From: Alphaproteobacteria bacterium
GTDB lineage: Bacteria; Pseudomonadota; Alphaproteobacteria; UBA9219
Direction of reading: 5' to 3'
Length of the DNA: 64,000 nt
Assembly: GCA_013289265.1 (NCBI GenBank)
Contig: JABDAH010000005.1
Location: forward strand, 1 to 64,000
The notes below the pieces were generated by a model. The model ran no database searches, was not told the DNA's origin, and saw nothing but the letters and a program-made list of their open reading frames with translations. Positions 17,943 through 26,455 of the stretch are shown here, one piece after another (position 1 is the stretch's first letter; the number at the start of each line of letters is the position of its first letter). A program made the translations under genes and the position numbers.

Positions 17943-20009
17943 ATGACTTCAGGTCCCGCTACCCCTCCGCCCATCGTTCCGCCCACAGTGCGCGTGTTAT
18001 TGCCTCTGCCATTGGCGGATGCGTATGACTACCTGCCTATACCGGGTAACACTTTGGAATCCGGGACAATTGTCAGCGTGCCGTTTGGCCCCAGGCAAAT
18101 GATTGGCGTGGTATGGGGTGTTGGATCGGGGGGTGTGCCCACAGCCAAGCTTAAATCCATCACCGCGCCTGTCGATTTGCCAGCCTTACCCGATGCCAGC
18201 CGCGCCTTTGTTGATTGGGTGGCTAATTATACAGTTACACCGCCCGGTGCTGTCCTCAAAATGACATTTGGCAGCATGAAGTTGTTGAAGCCCAAGAAGA
18301 ATGACGTTTTTTCTTTACCGCAGCCAAAGCCTGATTTTCACCAACCTAAACTGAGTGAAGACCAGAGAAAAGCGGCAGACATTTTAATCGAAAAATGTGG
18401 TGGTCAGAGGTCGGTGGTCAGAGAAAAAAACAGTGCTTCTCTGACCACGGACCACCGACCACTTACTTTCTCTGTCACCCTGCTCGACGGCGTAACAGGC
18501 TCGGGTAAAACTGAGGTTTTCTGCGAGGCGATTGCCGAATGCCTGCGCCAGGGCAAACAGGCTTTAGTCCTACTGCCTGAAATCGCGATGACGGCGGCGC
18601 TGATTGACCGCTTTGCTGCGCGTTTTGGCGTGCAGCCGACGCAGTGGCATTCTGAACTTGGTGAAAAGCAGCGGCGCATCAATTGGCATGCCATTATGCG
18701 CGGCGAGGCCAAGTTTATTGTTGGTGCACGTTCGGCCTTGTTTTTGGCCTATCCCGACCTCGGCCTGATTGTTGTCGATGAAGAGCATGAGGCGGCTTAT
18801 AAACAGGAAGAAGGCGTGATCTATCACGGCCGCGATATGGCCGTGGTGCGCGCGCATCTGGGCCAAATTCCTGTTATCCTGTCCAGCGCGACACCGTCGC
18901 TGGAAACCATGTTTAATGTTCAGCACAAAAAATACGACCATGTTGTGCTGCATGAGCGCTTTGGTAAAGCCTCGATGCCGAAGATTGAGTTGGTCGATCT
19001 ACGCAAATACAAAATGACGGCGCAGAACTTCATCAGCCCGCCTCTGTTTGAAGCTTTACAAAAAACAATTGCTGACAAGCAGCAGGCTATGCTGTTTCTC
19101 AATCGCCGCGGTTATGCGCCGCTGACTTTATGCCGCGCCTGCGGTCACCGGCTGCAATGCCCCAATTGCACCAGCTGGATGATCGAGCATAAAAGCTCGC
19201 ACCGGCTGCAATGCCATCATTGCGATTATTCGATGAAGCTGCCCGATAAATGCCCGACTTGTAGCGCCGAAGGCCGCTTTGCCGCCTGTGGTCCTGGTGT
19301 GGAACGTGTCGCGGAAGAAATTAAAACCCGCCTGCCTAATGCGCGTTTTGCGATTATGGCGAGCGATACGCTGGATGGTCCCAAGGCGGCGCAGGATCTG
19401 GTCAACCAGATGGCTAATCAGGAACTCGACCTTCTGATCGGCACGCAGATTATGGCCAAAGGCTATCACTTCCCGCGACTTACTTTAGTAGGTGTGGTGG
19501 ATGCCGATCTCGGCCTTGCAGGCGGCGATCCCCGCGCGGCTGAGCGTACTTTTCAGTTGCTGCAACAGGTTGCAGGACGTAGCGGCCGAGCCGAAGACGC
19601 TGGGCGTGTTTTACTCCAAACAACAGCGCCGGATCACCCCGTTATGAAGGCTTTGCTGAAAGGTGACCGCGATGCCTTTATGGCTGCAGAACTGCACGAA
19701 CGCGAAGCCTATCACCTGCCCCCAGCATGGCGACTCGCCAGCATTACGGTGTCAGGCGCCGATGCTCGGCAGGTCATTGCGCTAGCGGATCAACTAGCTG
19801 CCGCAGCCCCGCAGGATCAAAAACTACGCGTTTTGGGCCCAGCCCCTGCCCCTTTTGCTATGCTGCGTGGGCGCTATCGCCACCGGCTTTTGATACAGGC
19901 ACCACGGAATATCAACCTGTCGCTATGCGTGCGGCAATGGCTGGCATTAGTCAAAACGCCAAGAAATTTGCGCATTTTGGTTGATATCGACCCGTATAGT
20001 TTTCTTTAA
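17943..20009 (+). CDS. priA: Primosomal replication restart helicase PriA
   Basis: A 688-residue superfamily 2 helicase. It has the 3'-DNA-binding N-terminal domain, Walker A GVTGSGKTE, the DEEH box and the zinc-binding cysteine array between about residues 398 and 440 (CRACGHRLQCPNC, CHHCDYS, CPTC). Helicase motifs V and VI (QQVAGRSGRA) follow. PriA reloads the replisome at stalled forks. A 63-bp palindrome is inserted in frame just before Walker A, adding about 21 residues that conserved PriA proteins lack; flanking motifs are intact, so the protein is probably functional. Confidence 0.95.
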   Translation: MTSGPATPPPIVPPTVRVLLPLPLADAYDYLPIPGNTLESGTIVSVPFGPRQMIGVVWGVGSGGVPTAKLKSITAPVDLPALPDASRAFVDWVANYTVTPPGAVLKMTFGSMKLLKPKKNDVFSLPQPKPDFHQPKLSEDQRKAADILIEKCGGQRSVVREKNSASLTTDHRPLTFSVTLLDGVTGSGKTEVFCEAIAECLRQGKQALVLLPEIAMTAALIDRFAARFGVQPTQWHSELGEKQRRINWHAIMRGEAKFIVGARSALFLAYPDLGLIVVDEEHEAAYKQEEGVIYHGRDMAVVRAHLGQIPVILSSATPSLETMFNVQHKKYDHVVLHERFGKASMPKIELVDLRKYKMTAQNFISPPLFEALQKTIADKQQAMLFLNRRGYAPLTLCRACGHRLQCPNCTSWMIEHKSSHRLQCHHCDYSMKLPDKCPTCSAEGRFAACGPGVERVAEEIKTRLPNARFAIMASDTLDGPKAAQDLVNQMANQELDLLIGTQIMAKGYHFPRLTLVGVVDADLGLAGGDPRAAERTFQLLQQVAGRSGRAEDAGRVLLQTTAPDHPVMKALLKGDRDAFMAAELHEREAYHLPPAWRLASITVSGADARQVIALADQLAAAAPQDQKLRVLGPAPAPFAMLRGRYRHRLLIQAPRNINLSLCVRQWLALVKTPRNLRILVDIDPYSFL
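18400..18462. repeat. 63-bp imperfect palindrome inserted in frame in priA
   Basis: Arms 18400-18424 and 18438-18462 are inverted copies that match at 22 of 25 positions around a 13-base loop. The length is exactly 21 codons. It encodes roughly PriA residues 153-174 (QRSVVREKN, LTTDHRPL). The sequence is built from GGTCAG/GGTCGG-type units and differs from the CCCGC hairpins elsewhere in the window. Confidence 0.85.
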
Positions 20010-20246
20010 CCATAAAATTTTGGCCCTTCACACGCAAAGGTTGTGGGAAATTTCCTATGGTTAAAAATTCTTGTTATCCAATAAAGGCTAGTACTTACCC
20101 CTGACGTGTAGGTTGAATTACTTTCATGATTTTTCAGGGAAATTTCTGCTGATTTGTTTTTTTGCTTTCATGTTTTGCGGTTAAGGTGGCTTTAGGAAAT
20201 TGAGATTAAACAAAAAGAAATTGAACGAGAAAAAAGGAATCGAGTC
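20010..20246. other. Intergenic region, AT-rich, no gene seen
   Basis: About 240 bases between priA and the next small gene. It has A/T-rich runs and several short TTTCATG-type words. The end carries an AAAAAGGA ribosome site for the GTG start at 20247. I see no clear terminator stem or RNA gene. Confidence 0.5.
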
Positions 20247-20456
20247 GTGTTGGTAGAACTTTCACCTGTAGCATATCTGGCGCTTTGTGGTTTGGTGCGT
20301 GACGCATTGATCAACCCCAATGATGCTACCCCGTTGCTGAACCGCGTTGCCAATGAACTGGCGAGCGCGACCGCAGGTGGCATGATCCCGTCGGAACTGG
20401 TGGAACAGCCTGATCGTCTCGAAGCTCTTCGCCGCGCCGGTTTTGTCGGGAATTAA
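20247..20456 (+). CDS. Small hypothetical protein
   Basis: 69 residues from a GTG preceded by AAAAAGGA. It is soluble and mostly helical: VAYLALCGLVRDALI, then LLNRVANELASATAGGM, then a charged tail. The coding potential is supported by balanced codon use and by the TAATG overlap with the next small gene. No family is recognised. Confidence 0.5.
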   Translation: MLVELSPVAYLALCGLVRDALINPNDATPLLNRVANELASATAGGMIPSELVEQPDRLEALRRAGFVGN

Positions 20457-20671
20457 TGCGCGTCAGTACATCAAGCAAAAATTTTCAAACTATATACGGA
20501 ATTCTGAACTCTATTGTTCTGACGCTTGCTGCTCTTTGCCTAATGGCTGGTATTACCAGTAAATACCATTGGTTAGTATTGGGCATGAAAGCGCTTATCT
20601 TTTTTGGCATAATTAGTTTGTTCGTAAAAGGTAGCGAATACCTCATAACGCGCAAAAATCGTAAAATATAA
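20456..20671 (+). CDS. Small two-helix membrane protein
   Basis: 71 residues with two hydrophobic segments (about 15-34 and 40-60) and a basic C-terminus (RKNRK). Its ATG overlaps the previous stop (TAATG), which suggests the two are co-translated. No family is recognised. It ends three bases before the convergent ABC permease stop. Confidence 0.45.
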   Translation: MRVSTSSKNFQTIYGILNSIVLTLAALCLMAGITSKYHWLVLGMKALIFFGIISLFVKGSEYLITRKNRKI

Positions 20672-20674
20672 TTC

Positions 20675-21529
20675 CTAAGCCTCGAAATGCCGGAACGGGA
20701 AATACCGTGCCCGGACACTGCCATGGCGCCCCAACAGCCCTGAGCCCATATAAATCGCGCCAATAAACAGAACAATCGCTGGGCCTGACGGCACTTTATA
20801 GGTTTCGGCTAATATGATGCCGGCGACAGACGATATAATCGCGATCAAAACCGAAATTGAAATGAGGCCTGACAACTTGCGGCTCCAGAACTGCGCCGCG
20901 ACTGCAGGTATCAGCAACAAGCCCGATGCCATAAGTGTGCCGAGCGTTCGATAGCCCTCAACCATATTCAGCACGACGAGTAGCATAAAGATAACGTGAT
21001 AGAGGCCACCCTTGCCACGAACTGCCCGCATAAAATGCGGATCGAATGATTCCACAACCAAAGGTCGGTAGATCACTGCCAACGCCAGCAACGTAAAAGA
21101 GGTCACGCCCGCCATGTAAACCAGCATCTGGTTGTCGACAGATTGCGCATCTCCAAAGAGAATGTCTTCCAGATCCTGTGCCGTACCGTGTAGCGATAAC
21201 ATCAGAATGCCAGCTGCGACGGCAAGCAAATAGAAAGTTGCAAGGCTGGCATCTTCCCGAATGGCCGTAAACCGCGTGGCAAGACCAGCGATGAGAGCAA
21301 CAATCAGCCCAGCTATCAGACCACCAAGACTCATCGCAGGGATGGAAAGCCCCGCCAGAATAAATCCTGCCGCCGTTCCCGGTAAAATCGCATGCGCTAT
21401 GACATCGCCCATCAGGCTCATACGGCGCAGCACCAGCATCACGCCAAGCGGCGCACCGCTGCAGGATACTAAAACAGCACTAACTAAGGCGCGCTTCAAG
21501 GCTGGGTCAGTGAGGAAAGGGCAGAGCAT
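20675..21529 (-). CDS. Metal-type ABC transporter permease (ZnuB/MntB/AztB family)
   Basis: 284 residues with about eight hydrophobic segments. It has the family signatures LRRMSLMGDVIAHAILPG near residue 35 and EGYRTLGTLMASGLLLIPAVAAQ in the second half. The family moves zinc, manganese or iron. Its start overlaps the ATPase stop by one base, so the two genes form a pair. The metal cannot be told because no substrate-binding protein gene accompanies them. Confidence 0.9.
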   Translation of the reverse strand: MLCPFLTDPALKRALVSAVLVSCSGAPLGVMLVLRRMSLMGDVIAHAILPGTAAGFILAGLSIPAMSLGGLIAGLIVALIAGLATRFTAIREDASLATFYLLAVAAGILMLSLHGTAQDLEDILFGDAQSVDNQMLVYMAGVTSFTLLALAVIYRPLVVESFDPHFMRAVRGKGGLYHVIFMLLVVLNMVEGYRTLGTLMASGLLLIPAVAAQFWSRKLSGLISISVLIAIISSVAGIILAETYKVPSGPAIVLFIGAIYMGSGLLGRHGSVRARYFPFRHFEA

Positions 21530-22263
21530 CAGGCGACCTTCTTACATTCAGCAGCATGTTCAACCCAGTTTCCGGCGAGTTGCGTTGCACGAGCCAGATT
21601 TTCATCACAAAGCACTTCTGCAGTTGAACCCCACCCTATCAATTCGCGCGCCAACATAAGCGACTGCGGGAAATGTTCACGCACCAAAGGCAGATCATGC
21701 ATGACGGCGATAATGGTGCAGCCTTCTTCCTGCATATGTTGCAAAACATGCATCAAGTCATGCGTCGTGCGATTATCGATGGCGGCGAAAGGTTCATCCA
21801 ACAATAATACACGCGCTTTTTGCACCAGTAACCGCGCAAACAGGACCCGCTGCCATTGCCCGGTTGAGAGAGCCTCGATTGGTCGTTCGGCAAATGCGCC
21901 CATGCCGGTTTTTTCTAATGCCTCCTGCGCTGCGCCGCGTTGTTCTGATGACACGGCAGAAAAAGCGCCGATCTTTGGCCAGAACCCAAGCAGGACAACA
22001 TCCAACACACTGAGAGGAAAACTGCGGTCAACTTCACTCTGTTGCGGCAGATAGGCTATCTGTTGTGGGGTGATGCCACCAAAATCAATATGGCCGGACA
22101 TAGGTCGCAGAAAGCCGATCAGGGCTTTTAATAACGTACTCTTGCCACCGCCGTTCGGCCCCACGATTGCGGTCAGAGAACCTGCCGCAAAAACGCCACT
22201 AATGTGATGCACTGCGGGATGACGGTCATAACCGACAGAAAGGTTACTTAGCGTAATGGTCAT
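21529..22263 (-). CDS. Metal-type ABC transporter ATP-binding protein (ZnuC/AztA-like)
   Basis: 244 residues from the ATG at 22263, where homology begins (MTITLSNLSVGY); upstream in-frame ATGs at 22275 and 22296 are possible. It has Walker A GPNGGGKST, a signature LSTGQWQRV that departs from LSGGQ, Walker B VLLLDEPFAAID and the switch His in AVMHD. It partners with the downstream permease. No periplasmic binding protein or Fur/Zur-like regulator gene is adjacent. Confidence 0.9.
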   Translation of the reverse strand: MTITLSNLSVGYDRHPAVHHISGVFAAGSLTAIVGPNGGGKSTLLKALIGFLRPMSGHIDFGGITPQQIAYLPQQSEVDRSFPLSVLDVVLLGFWPKIGAFSAVSSEQRGAAQEALEKTGMGAFAERPIEALSTGQWQRVLFARLLVQKARVLLLDEPFAAIDNRTTHDLMHVLQHMQEEGCTIIAVMHDLPLVREHFPQSLMLARELIGWGSTAEVLCDENLARATQLAGNWVEHAAECKKVA

Positions 22264-22447
22264 TGCAGCGCCCATAGAGTCAGAATCAATAGGCATGCAA
22301 CGATACCGGCCGCAAAAGATAATCGCGCCATTATGCCCATACCCATCAAACTTTGCCGCATGCTACCCTCTCGCCATCACCCGCCCGAGCCGTTATAACA
22401 AACAGCATTATCTGACCCGGAACCTGTCTGATAGGATATAACATAAC

Positions 22448-22762
22448 ATGCCGCCCGTACTACTGAATTTTGCTGACTGGTTTATGAGCCAATTGACCCT
22501 GTGGGCCATGATCGGCCTTATCGGCCAAGGCATGTTTTTCATGCGTTTTTTCGTGCAATGGATTGCCAGCGAGCGCGAGAAAAAAAGCGTCGTGCCGGAA
22601 ATGTTCTGGTATTTCAGCCTATGCGGTGGCCTGATTGTTCTGACTTATGCTATCCATAAAAAAGATCTGGTCTTTATCCTCGGCCAGCTCCCCGGTGTCT
22701 TTATCTATTTGCGCAACATCTACTTCATACGGAACCATCGCCGTGTCAACCAAGGCATCTAA
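22448..22762 (+). CDS. LAB_N (lipid A biosynthesis N-terminal) domain membrane protein
   Basis: 104 residues with three hydrophobic segments and the signature GQGMFFMRFFVQWIASE plus PEMFWYFSLCGG, typical of the stand-alone LAB_N family. These small proteins sit next to glycosyltransferases acting on lipid carriers or lipid A, possibly helping to move or present the lipid substrate. The 3' end overlaps the next gene by 20 bases. Confidence 0.85.
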   Translation: MPPVLLNFADWFMSQLTLWAMIGLIGQGMFFMRFFVQWIASEREKKSVVPEMFWYFSLCGGLIVLTYAIHKKDLVFILGQLPGVFIYLRNIYFIRNHRRVNQGI

Positions 22763-24449
22763 AATTCCTCTGCTATCGCCCGCCAGTTTTGCATCTCGTG
22801 ATGGCAAGCGGTTGACACCGTCAGCCTATGTCTTTCTTATTTTACTCTGCATCGCCTTTTTTATTCCTGGCTTTGCCACGCTGCCGCCGACCGACCGCGA
22901 TGAGTCATCCTTTGCACAAGCCAGCAAGCAGATGATCGAGACCGGCAATTACGTCGATATTCGACTGAAGGACAAACCGCGCTACAAGAAACCCATCGGC
23001 ATCTACTGGTTGCAATCCGCAAGCGTTCAGCTTTTTAATTCGCAGCATTTGAACGAAATCTGGGCATATCGCATTCCGTCATTTGTGGGCGCAACTGTTG
23101 CTGTCGTTATGACCGCCGCTTTGGGCAGTCTTTTGTTCGGCCCGATGGCTGGATTGCTGGCGGCCATGATGATGGCGGGCTGCGCTGTTCTAAATGTCGA
23201 AGCTCGGTTGGCAAAAACAGACGCAGCCCTGCTCGGCAGCATTATGGTTATGCAATATGCATTGGCACGGGCCTATCTGAACAAAGATATGAAGTGGACG
23301 GTTGCAGCTGCTTTCTGGACTGCGCTTGCCGTAGGTATTCTGCTTAAAGGCCCCATCATACTACTTGTGCTATTTTCGACTTTGGCGTGGTTACGATTAA
23401 GTCATAAAAACATCAAATGGTTTAAGTCACTCATGCCACTGGTTGGCATTCCTTATCTGCTGATTTTAGTAATGCCGTGGTTCATTGCCATTGCCCTGCA
23501 AAGCCAAGGCGCTTTTATCGAGCAATCTGCCGGACAAGATATGCTCGCGAAAATTTGGCACGGTCAAAATCGCGGCATTCTGTTGCCGGGACTTCACCTG
23601 CTGGCTTTTCTGGCAGTATTTTTTCCTTTCTCTCTTTTTGCTCTGCTAGCCATTCCAGATACACTCAAGAATTATAAAAAACCGGCGGTGCAGTTCTGCC
23701 TCGGCTGGATTGTTCCAACATGGATCATCTTCGAACTGTCTTTGACGAAATTGCCGCATTACACAATGCCGCTTTACCCAGCTATCGCCCTGCTATCAGC
23801 CAAGGCGTTGTTGGACGGATATCCCGTTCTGGCCGAAAAAGACCGCCGCTGGTGGGTGGCACTTGTAATAGGTTTGTGGACTATGCTGGGCACTGCGGGC
23901 ACTTTAGGTTTTATCCTGTTGCCCTTACTGACCGAGCAAGTTTGGAATATTCCGCAAATTATTGCTGGCGCCATTCTTATTCTGACGCAAGGCGCGTGCC
24001 TGTTCCTGTTATTCCAACGCAAGACCAGCAGTGTTGTGGTTATGACGTTGGGTAGCCTGATTTTCATAACATGCACAATCGGCATTACGCTCCCCAATCT
24101 CGATCACTTATGGATTTCCCGTCAGGCCGTGCAAATGGCCGAAAAACTTAGCCCCTGCGACGATCTGCATATTGTCTCTGCGGCTTATAATGAGCCCAGT
24201 CTGATCTTTTTGGCTGGCACTGATACGGTGATAACTGTGGACGGCGCAACGGCAGCGGATGAGTTAAAACAAAATCCCTGCGCGGTTGCACTCATTGACG
24301 CTGAGCGAAAACCAACTTTCCTTAGCGCTTTCTCTATAGCCGAAGCACATCCCGTACCGATGGGTAAAATAGAAGGGTTGAATAGTGGCCATGGCAAATC
24401 CAGTGAGCTGACGGTTTACTTATTGCCCCACAAACCTATGCAGCCATGA
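22743..24449 (+). CDS. ArnT/PMT-like glycosyltransferase (GT39/GT83 type)
   Basis: About 568 residues from GTG 22743; an apparent earlier start would overlap most of the LAB_N gene and shows no homology-like sequence. The first periplasmic loop carries LPPTDRDESSFAQASKQM, with the acidic DRDE motif of C-type integral-membrane glycosyltransferases. PRYKKPIGIYWLQ follows, as in ArnT. About 11-12 hydrophobic segments precede a periplasmic C-terminal domain. Such enzymes transfer a sugar from an undecaprenyl carrier to lipid A or another envelope acceptor; the sugar is unknown. It overlaps the PAP2 gene start (ATGA). Confidence 0.88.
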   Translation: MSTKASKIPLLSPASFASRDGKRLTPSAYVFLILLCIAFFIPGFATLPPTDRDESSFAQASKQMIETGNYVDIRLKDKPRYKKPIGIYWLQSASVQLFNSQHLNEIWAYRIPSFVGATVAVVMTAALGSLLFGPMAGLLAAMMMAGCAVLNVEARLAKTDAALLGSIMVMQYALARAYLNKDMKWTVAAAFWTALAVGILLKGPIILLVLFSTLAWLRLSHKNIKWFKSLMPLVGIPYLLILVMPWFIAIALQSQGAFIEQSAGQDMLAKIWHGQNRGILLPGLHLLAFLAVFFPFSLFALLAIPDTLKNYKKPAVQFCLGWIVPTWIIFELSLTKLPHYTMPLYPAIALLSAKALLDGYPVLAEKDRRWWVALVIGLWTMLGTAGTLGFILLPLLTEQVWNIPQIIAGAILILTQGACLFLLFQRKTSSVVVMTLGSLIFITCTIGITLPNLDHLWISRQAVQMAEKLSPCDDLHIVSAAYNEPSLIFLAGTDTVITVDGATAADELKQNPCAVALIDAERKPTFLSAFSIAEAHPVPMGKIEGLNSGHGKSSELTVYLLPHKPMQP

Positions 24450-25126
24450 CGCGCAACTATCCACTACTTCTGGTCTTGTGCTTTCTGACCCTTGAAATCG
24501 TTCTGATTAATTTTGTTGATCTGCCTTTGTCGGAATTTCTCCGAAATGTGGATCAGCAACATCCCGATTATATTGATATATTCCGCGCCTATACTGATAT
24601 TGGCAAATCCAAATATTATTTGATTATATCGGGAATAAGCATTCTGCTATGCGCCTGCGCGGTACGGATGCCTTCCATTCAAAAAGAACTGCGCATCAAA
24701 ATGGGCCACGTCGGAAAGGTGCTCTCCTTCTTTTTCGCCTGCGTCGCCGTTTCCGGAATTGTTGCCGATATTATCAAACCGATTTTAGGACGCGCGCGAC
24801 CAGTGACCTTTGTACGGGAAGGTATTTATGGCTTTCACCCCTTCACTTTTCATGCTGCATGGAATTCGATGCCGTCAGGGCACGCGACCACGGCTTTTAC
24901 GATCGCCACTATCCTGACTTTCTTCCGGCCGAGACATCAGGTGCTGTGGTTTGTTGGTGCAGCAATTATTGCCGTCAGTCGCGTTATGGTTAATGCCCAT
25001 TATCTGTCCGATATCTTTGCGGGCGCCGCCGTCGGTATTTTAACCGTGTTGTTGATACGGCGCCTTGTTAACCATAATGTGATAAATCACATGTCATGTG
25101 TTATTTTTCCCATTGACTCGCGATAG
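24446..25126 (+). CDS. PAP2-family lipid phosphatase
   Basis: 226 residues with about six hydrophobic segments and the three-part acid phosphatase signature: KPILGRARP, MPSGHATTAF, and SRVMVNAHYLSDIFAG. It could dephosphorylate undecaprenyl pyrophosphate or lipid A (LpxE/LpxF-like). Its position after a LAB_N protein and an ArnT-like transferase favours recycling of the carrier lipid or trimming of lipid A phosphates. The 3' end contains a CACATG-T-CATGTG hairpin followed by a T-rich run (25088-25108) inside the last codons. Confidence 0.88.
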   Translation: MTRNYPLLLVLCFLTLEIVLINFVDLPLSEFLRNVDQQHPDYIDIFRAYTDIGKSKYYLIISGISILLCACAVRMPSIQKELRIKMGHVGKVLSFFFACVAVSGIVADIIKPILGRARPVTFVREGIYGFHPFTFHAAWNSMPSGHATTAFTIATILTFFRPRHQVLWFVGAAIIAVSRVMVNAHYLSDIFAGAAVGILTVLLIRRLVNHNVINHMSCVIFPIDSR

Positions 25127-25147
25127 CGCTCCAAACTACAAATAGGT

Positions 25148-25636
25148 ATGGTGAAATCTAAAACTCCTGCATTACCGCATTGGGTAAACAATTTGCGTCG
25201 CATGATGGACGCGCAAGGTTTTAATCCGCGCAGTCTGTCATTGAAAGCAGGCCTTAACGCCACCGCTGTGCGTGACATGCTGGAAGGACGCTCGCGCTTC
25301 CCCCGTTACGATACGACCTTGGCGCTTGCTGAAGCACTTAACACAACACCAGCTCTGCTCATGAGCGACCCAAAAAACGCTGGCGAGGAAGAAACCAGCA
25401 ACACTATGTCGGGTGGCGATCTGGAACTGCTGACAGAAATTATCGCCCGTCTTCAGGAAACGACAGAAGAACTCAATCGCAAATTGTCGCCGCGCGATTT
25501 TGCCGCCATGACTGCTGCCATTTACCGCCGTATTCAGGAAAGCGAGGAACGAAAAACATCGAGCGGCTTTGTTCGTTCGCAAGTACATGATTTGCTGAAT
25601 TACGAATTACTGAAGCAAAAACGCGCACGTCGCTGA
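25148..25636 (+). CDS. HTH (XRE-like) transcriptional regulator
   Basis: 162 residues. The N-terminal HTH lies at about residues 25-75 (LSLKAGLNATAVRDMLEGRSRFPRYDTTLALAEAL). The C-terminal half is charged and helical (IIARLQETTEELNRKLSPRDFAAMTAAIYRRI) and probably dimerises. It starts 21 bases after the PAP2 gene on the same strand, but the target genes are unknown. Confidence 0.75.
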   Translation: MVKSKTPALPHWVNNLRRMMDAQGFNPRSLSLKAGLNATAVRDMLEGRSRFPRYDTTLALAEALNTTPALLMSDPKNAGEEETSNTMSGGDLELLTEIIARLQETTEELNRKLSPRDFAAMTAAIYRRIQESEERKTSSGFVRSQVHDLLNYELLKQKRARR

Positions 25637-25786
25637 GCAAGGTTAATATTTCGCCCGTATTCTTAACCATAATCCAGCTACCCATTTTGGTTATTACCTT
25701 TTTTAGTTTCATGTTTTTGTGATACAACTAATGCATACAACGAATGATTTTTTGACAACTTTATATTGCAATTCATGGATTGCCCT

Positions 25787-26155
25787 ATGAACGATCGCGG
25801 CGAAAAAATTATTAACCTTGCGCGTGAAATGTTGCGCTCCGACATGGTGTTTGAACAGCCAGCCCCACCGCCTAAAGTCACCATCTCATTTAAAATTCTA
25901 TGTCTGGTTACCGTTCTGACCGCAGTGGCAAGTAGCGCCGTCACCGAATGGTCAGCCGAAAACCACCGCCCCCTCAATCACTATGAAAAAACCGAGCTTA
26001 ATGCGCTGATTTTTTATACCGCCCGGGTCAAAGGAATTGGTGAGGATATATTGCGCCGCGAAGTTATAGAAAAAACGGGCATTACTGATTTAGACGACAT
26101 GACGGCCCATGAGTTTCTGATCGCCCGGCGCCTCTTGCAGGAGAAGGCGCAATAG
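25787..26155 (+). CDS. Hypothetical single-pass membrane protein
   Basis: About 122 residues from ATG 25787 (MNDRGEKIINLAREML); starts at 25775 or 25766 are possible. An N-terminal cytoplasmic helix is followed by one hydrophobic segment (ISFKILCLVTVLTAVASSA). A charged helical domain ends it (YEKTELNALIFYTARVKGIGEDILRREVIEKTGI). The last part resembles a small helical DNA- or protein-binding fold. The family is not recognised. Confidence 0.5.
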   Translation: MNDRGEKIINLAREMLRSDMVFEQPAPPPKVTISFKILCLVTVLTAVASSAVTEWSAENHRPLNHYEKTELNALIFYTARVKGIGEDILRREVIEKTGITDLDDMTAHEFLIARRLLQEKAQ

Positions 26156-26260
26156 CTGCCCCGACCCCGTATAAAAAAGCCATAATATTTCTTCATAAAA
26201 AGTTGATATGGGATTAATCCCATAGTATGACCGTTTACTCAGTCTTGTTCGTGAGTGGTT

Positions 26261-26455
26261 ATGCTTTCCCAGACATCTGAACGTAATACCCGCAAAATCC
26301 GACAAATTCGGTTACATCACCGGCAACTACCGGTGACGATCGATGATCTGGCGAATATGCTGGAGATTGATCTGGAAGTATTTGGTGATCGCAACGGCTT
26401 CCGCCGCCGCCTGAAACGCGCGCTGGAAAACGCCTTTAAACAAGGGAGGGGTTAG
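26261..26455 (+). CDS. Small basic hypothetical protein
   Basis: 64 residues from ATG 26261, very basic at the start (SERNTRKIRQIRLHHRQLP), then TIDDLANMLEIDLEVF and FRRRLKRALENAF. It could be a small nucleic-acid-binding protein; this is only a composition-based guess. Its stop overlaps the argC stop on the other strand by four bases. Confidence 0.4.
   Translation: MLSQTSERNTRKIRQIRLHHRQLPVTIDDLANMLEIDLEVFGDRNGFRRRLKRALENAFKQGRG

Noticed and set aside
22647-22742. Extended N-terminus of the GT39-like protein
   Set aside because: It would overlap most of the LAB_N gene in another frame, and the extra residues look like non-coding translation (Ser-rich, no membrane pattern).
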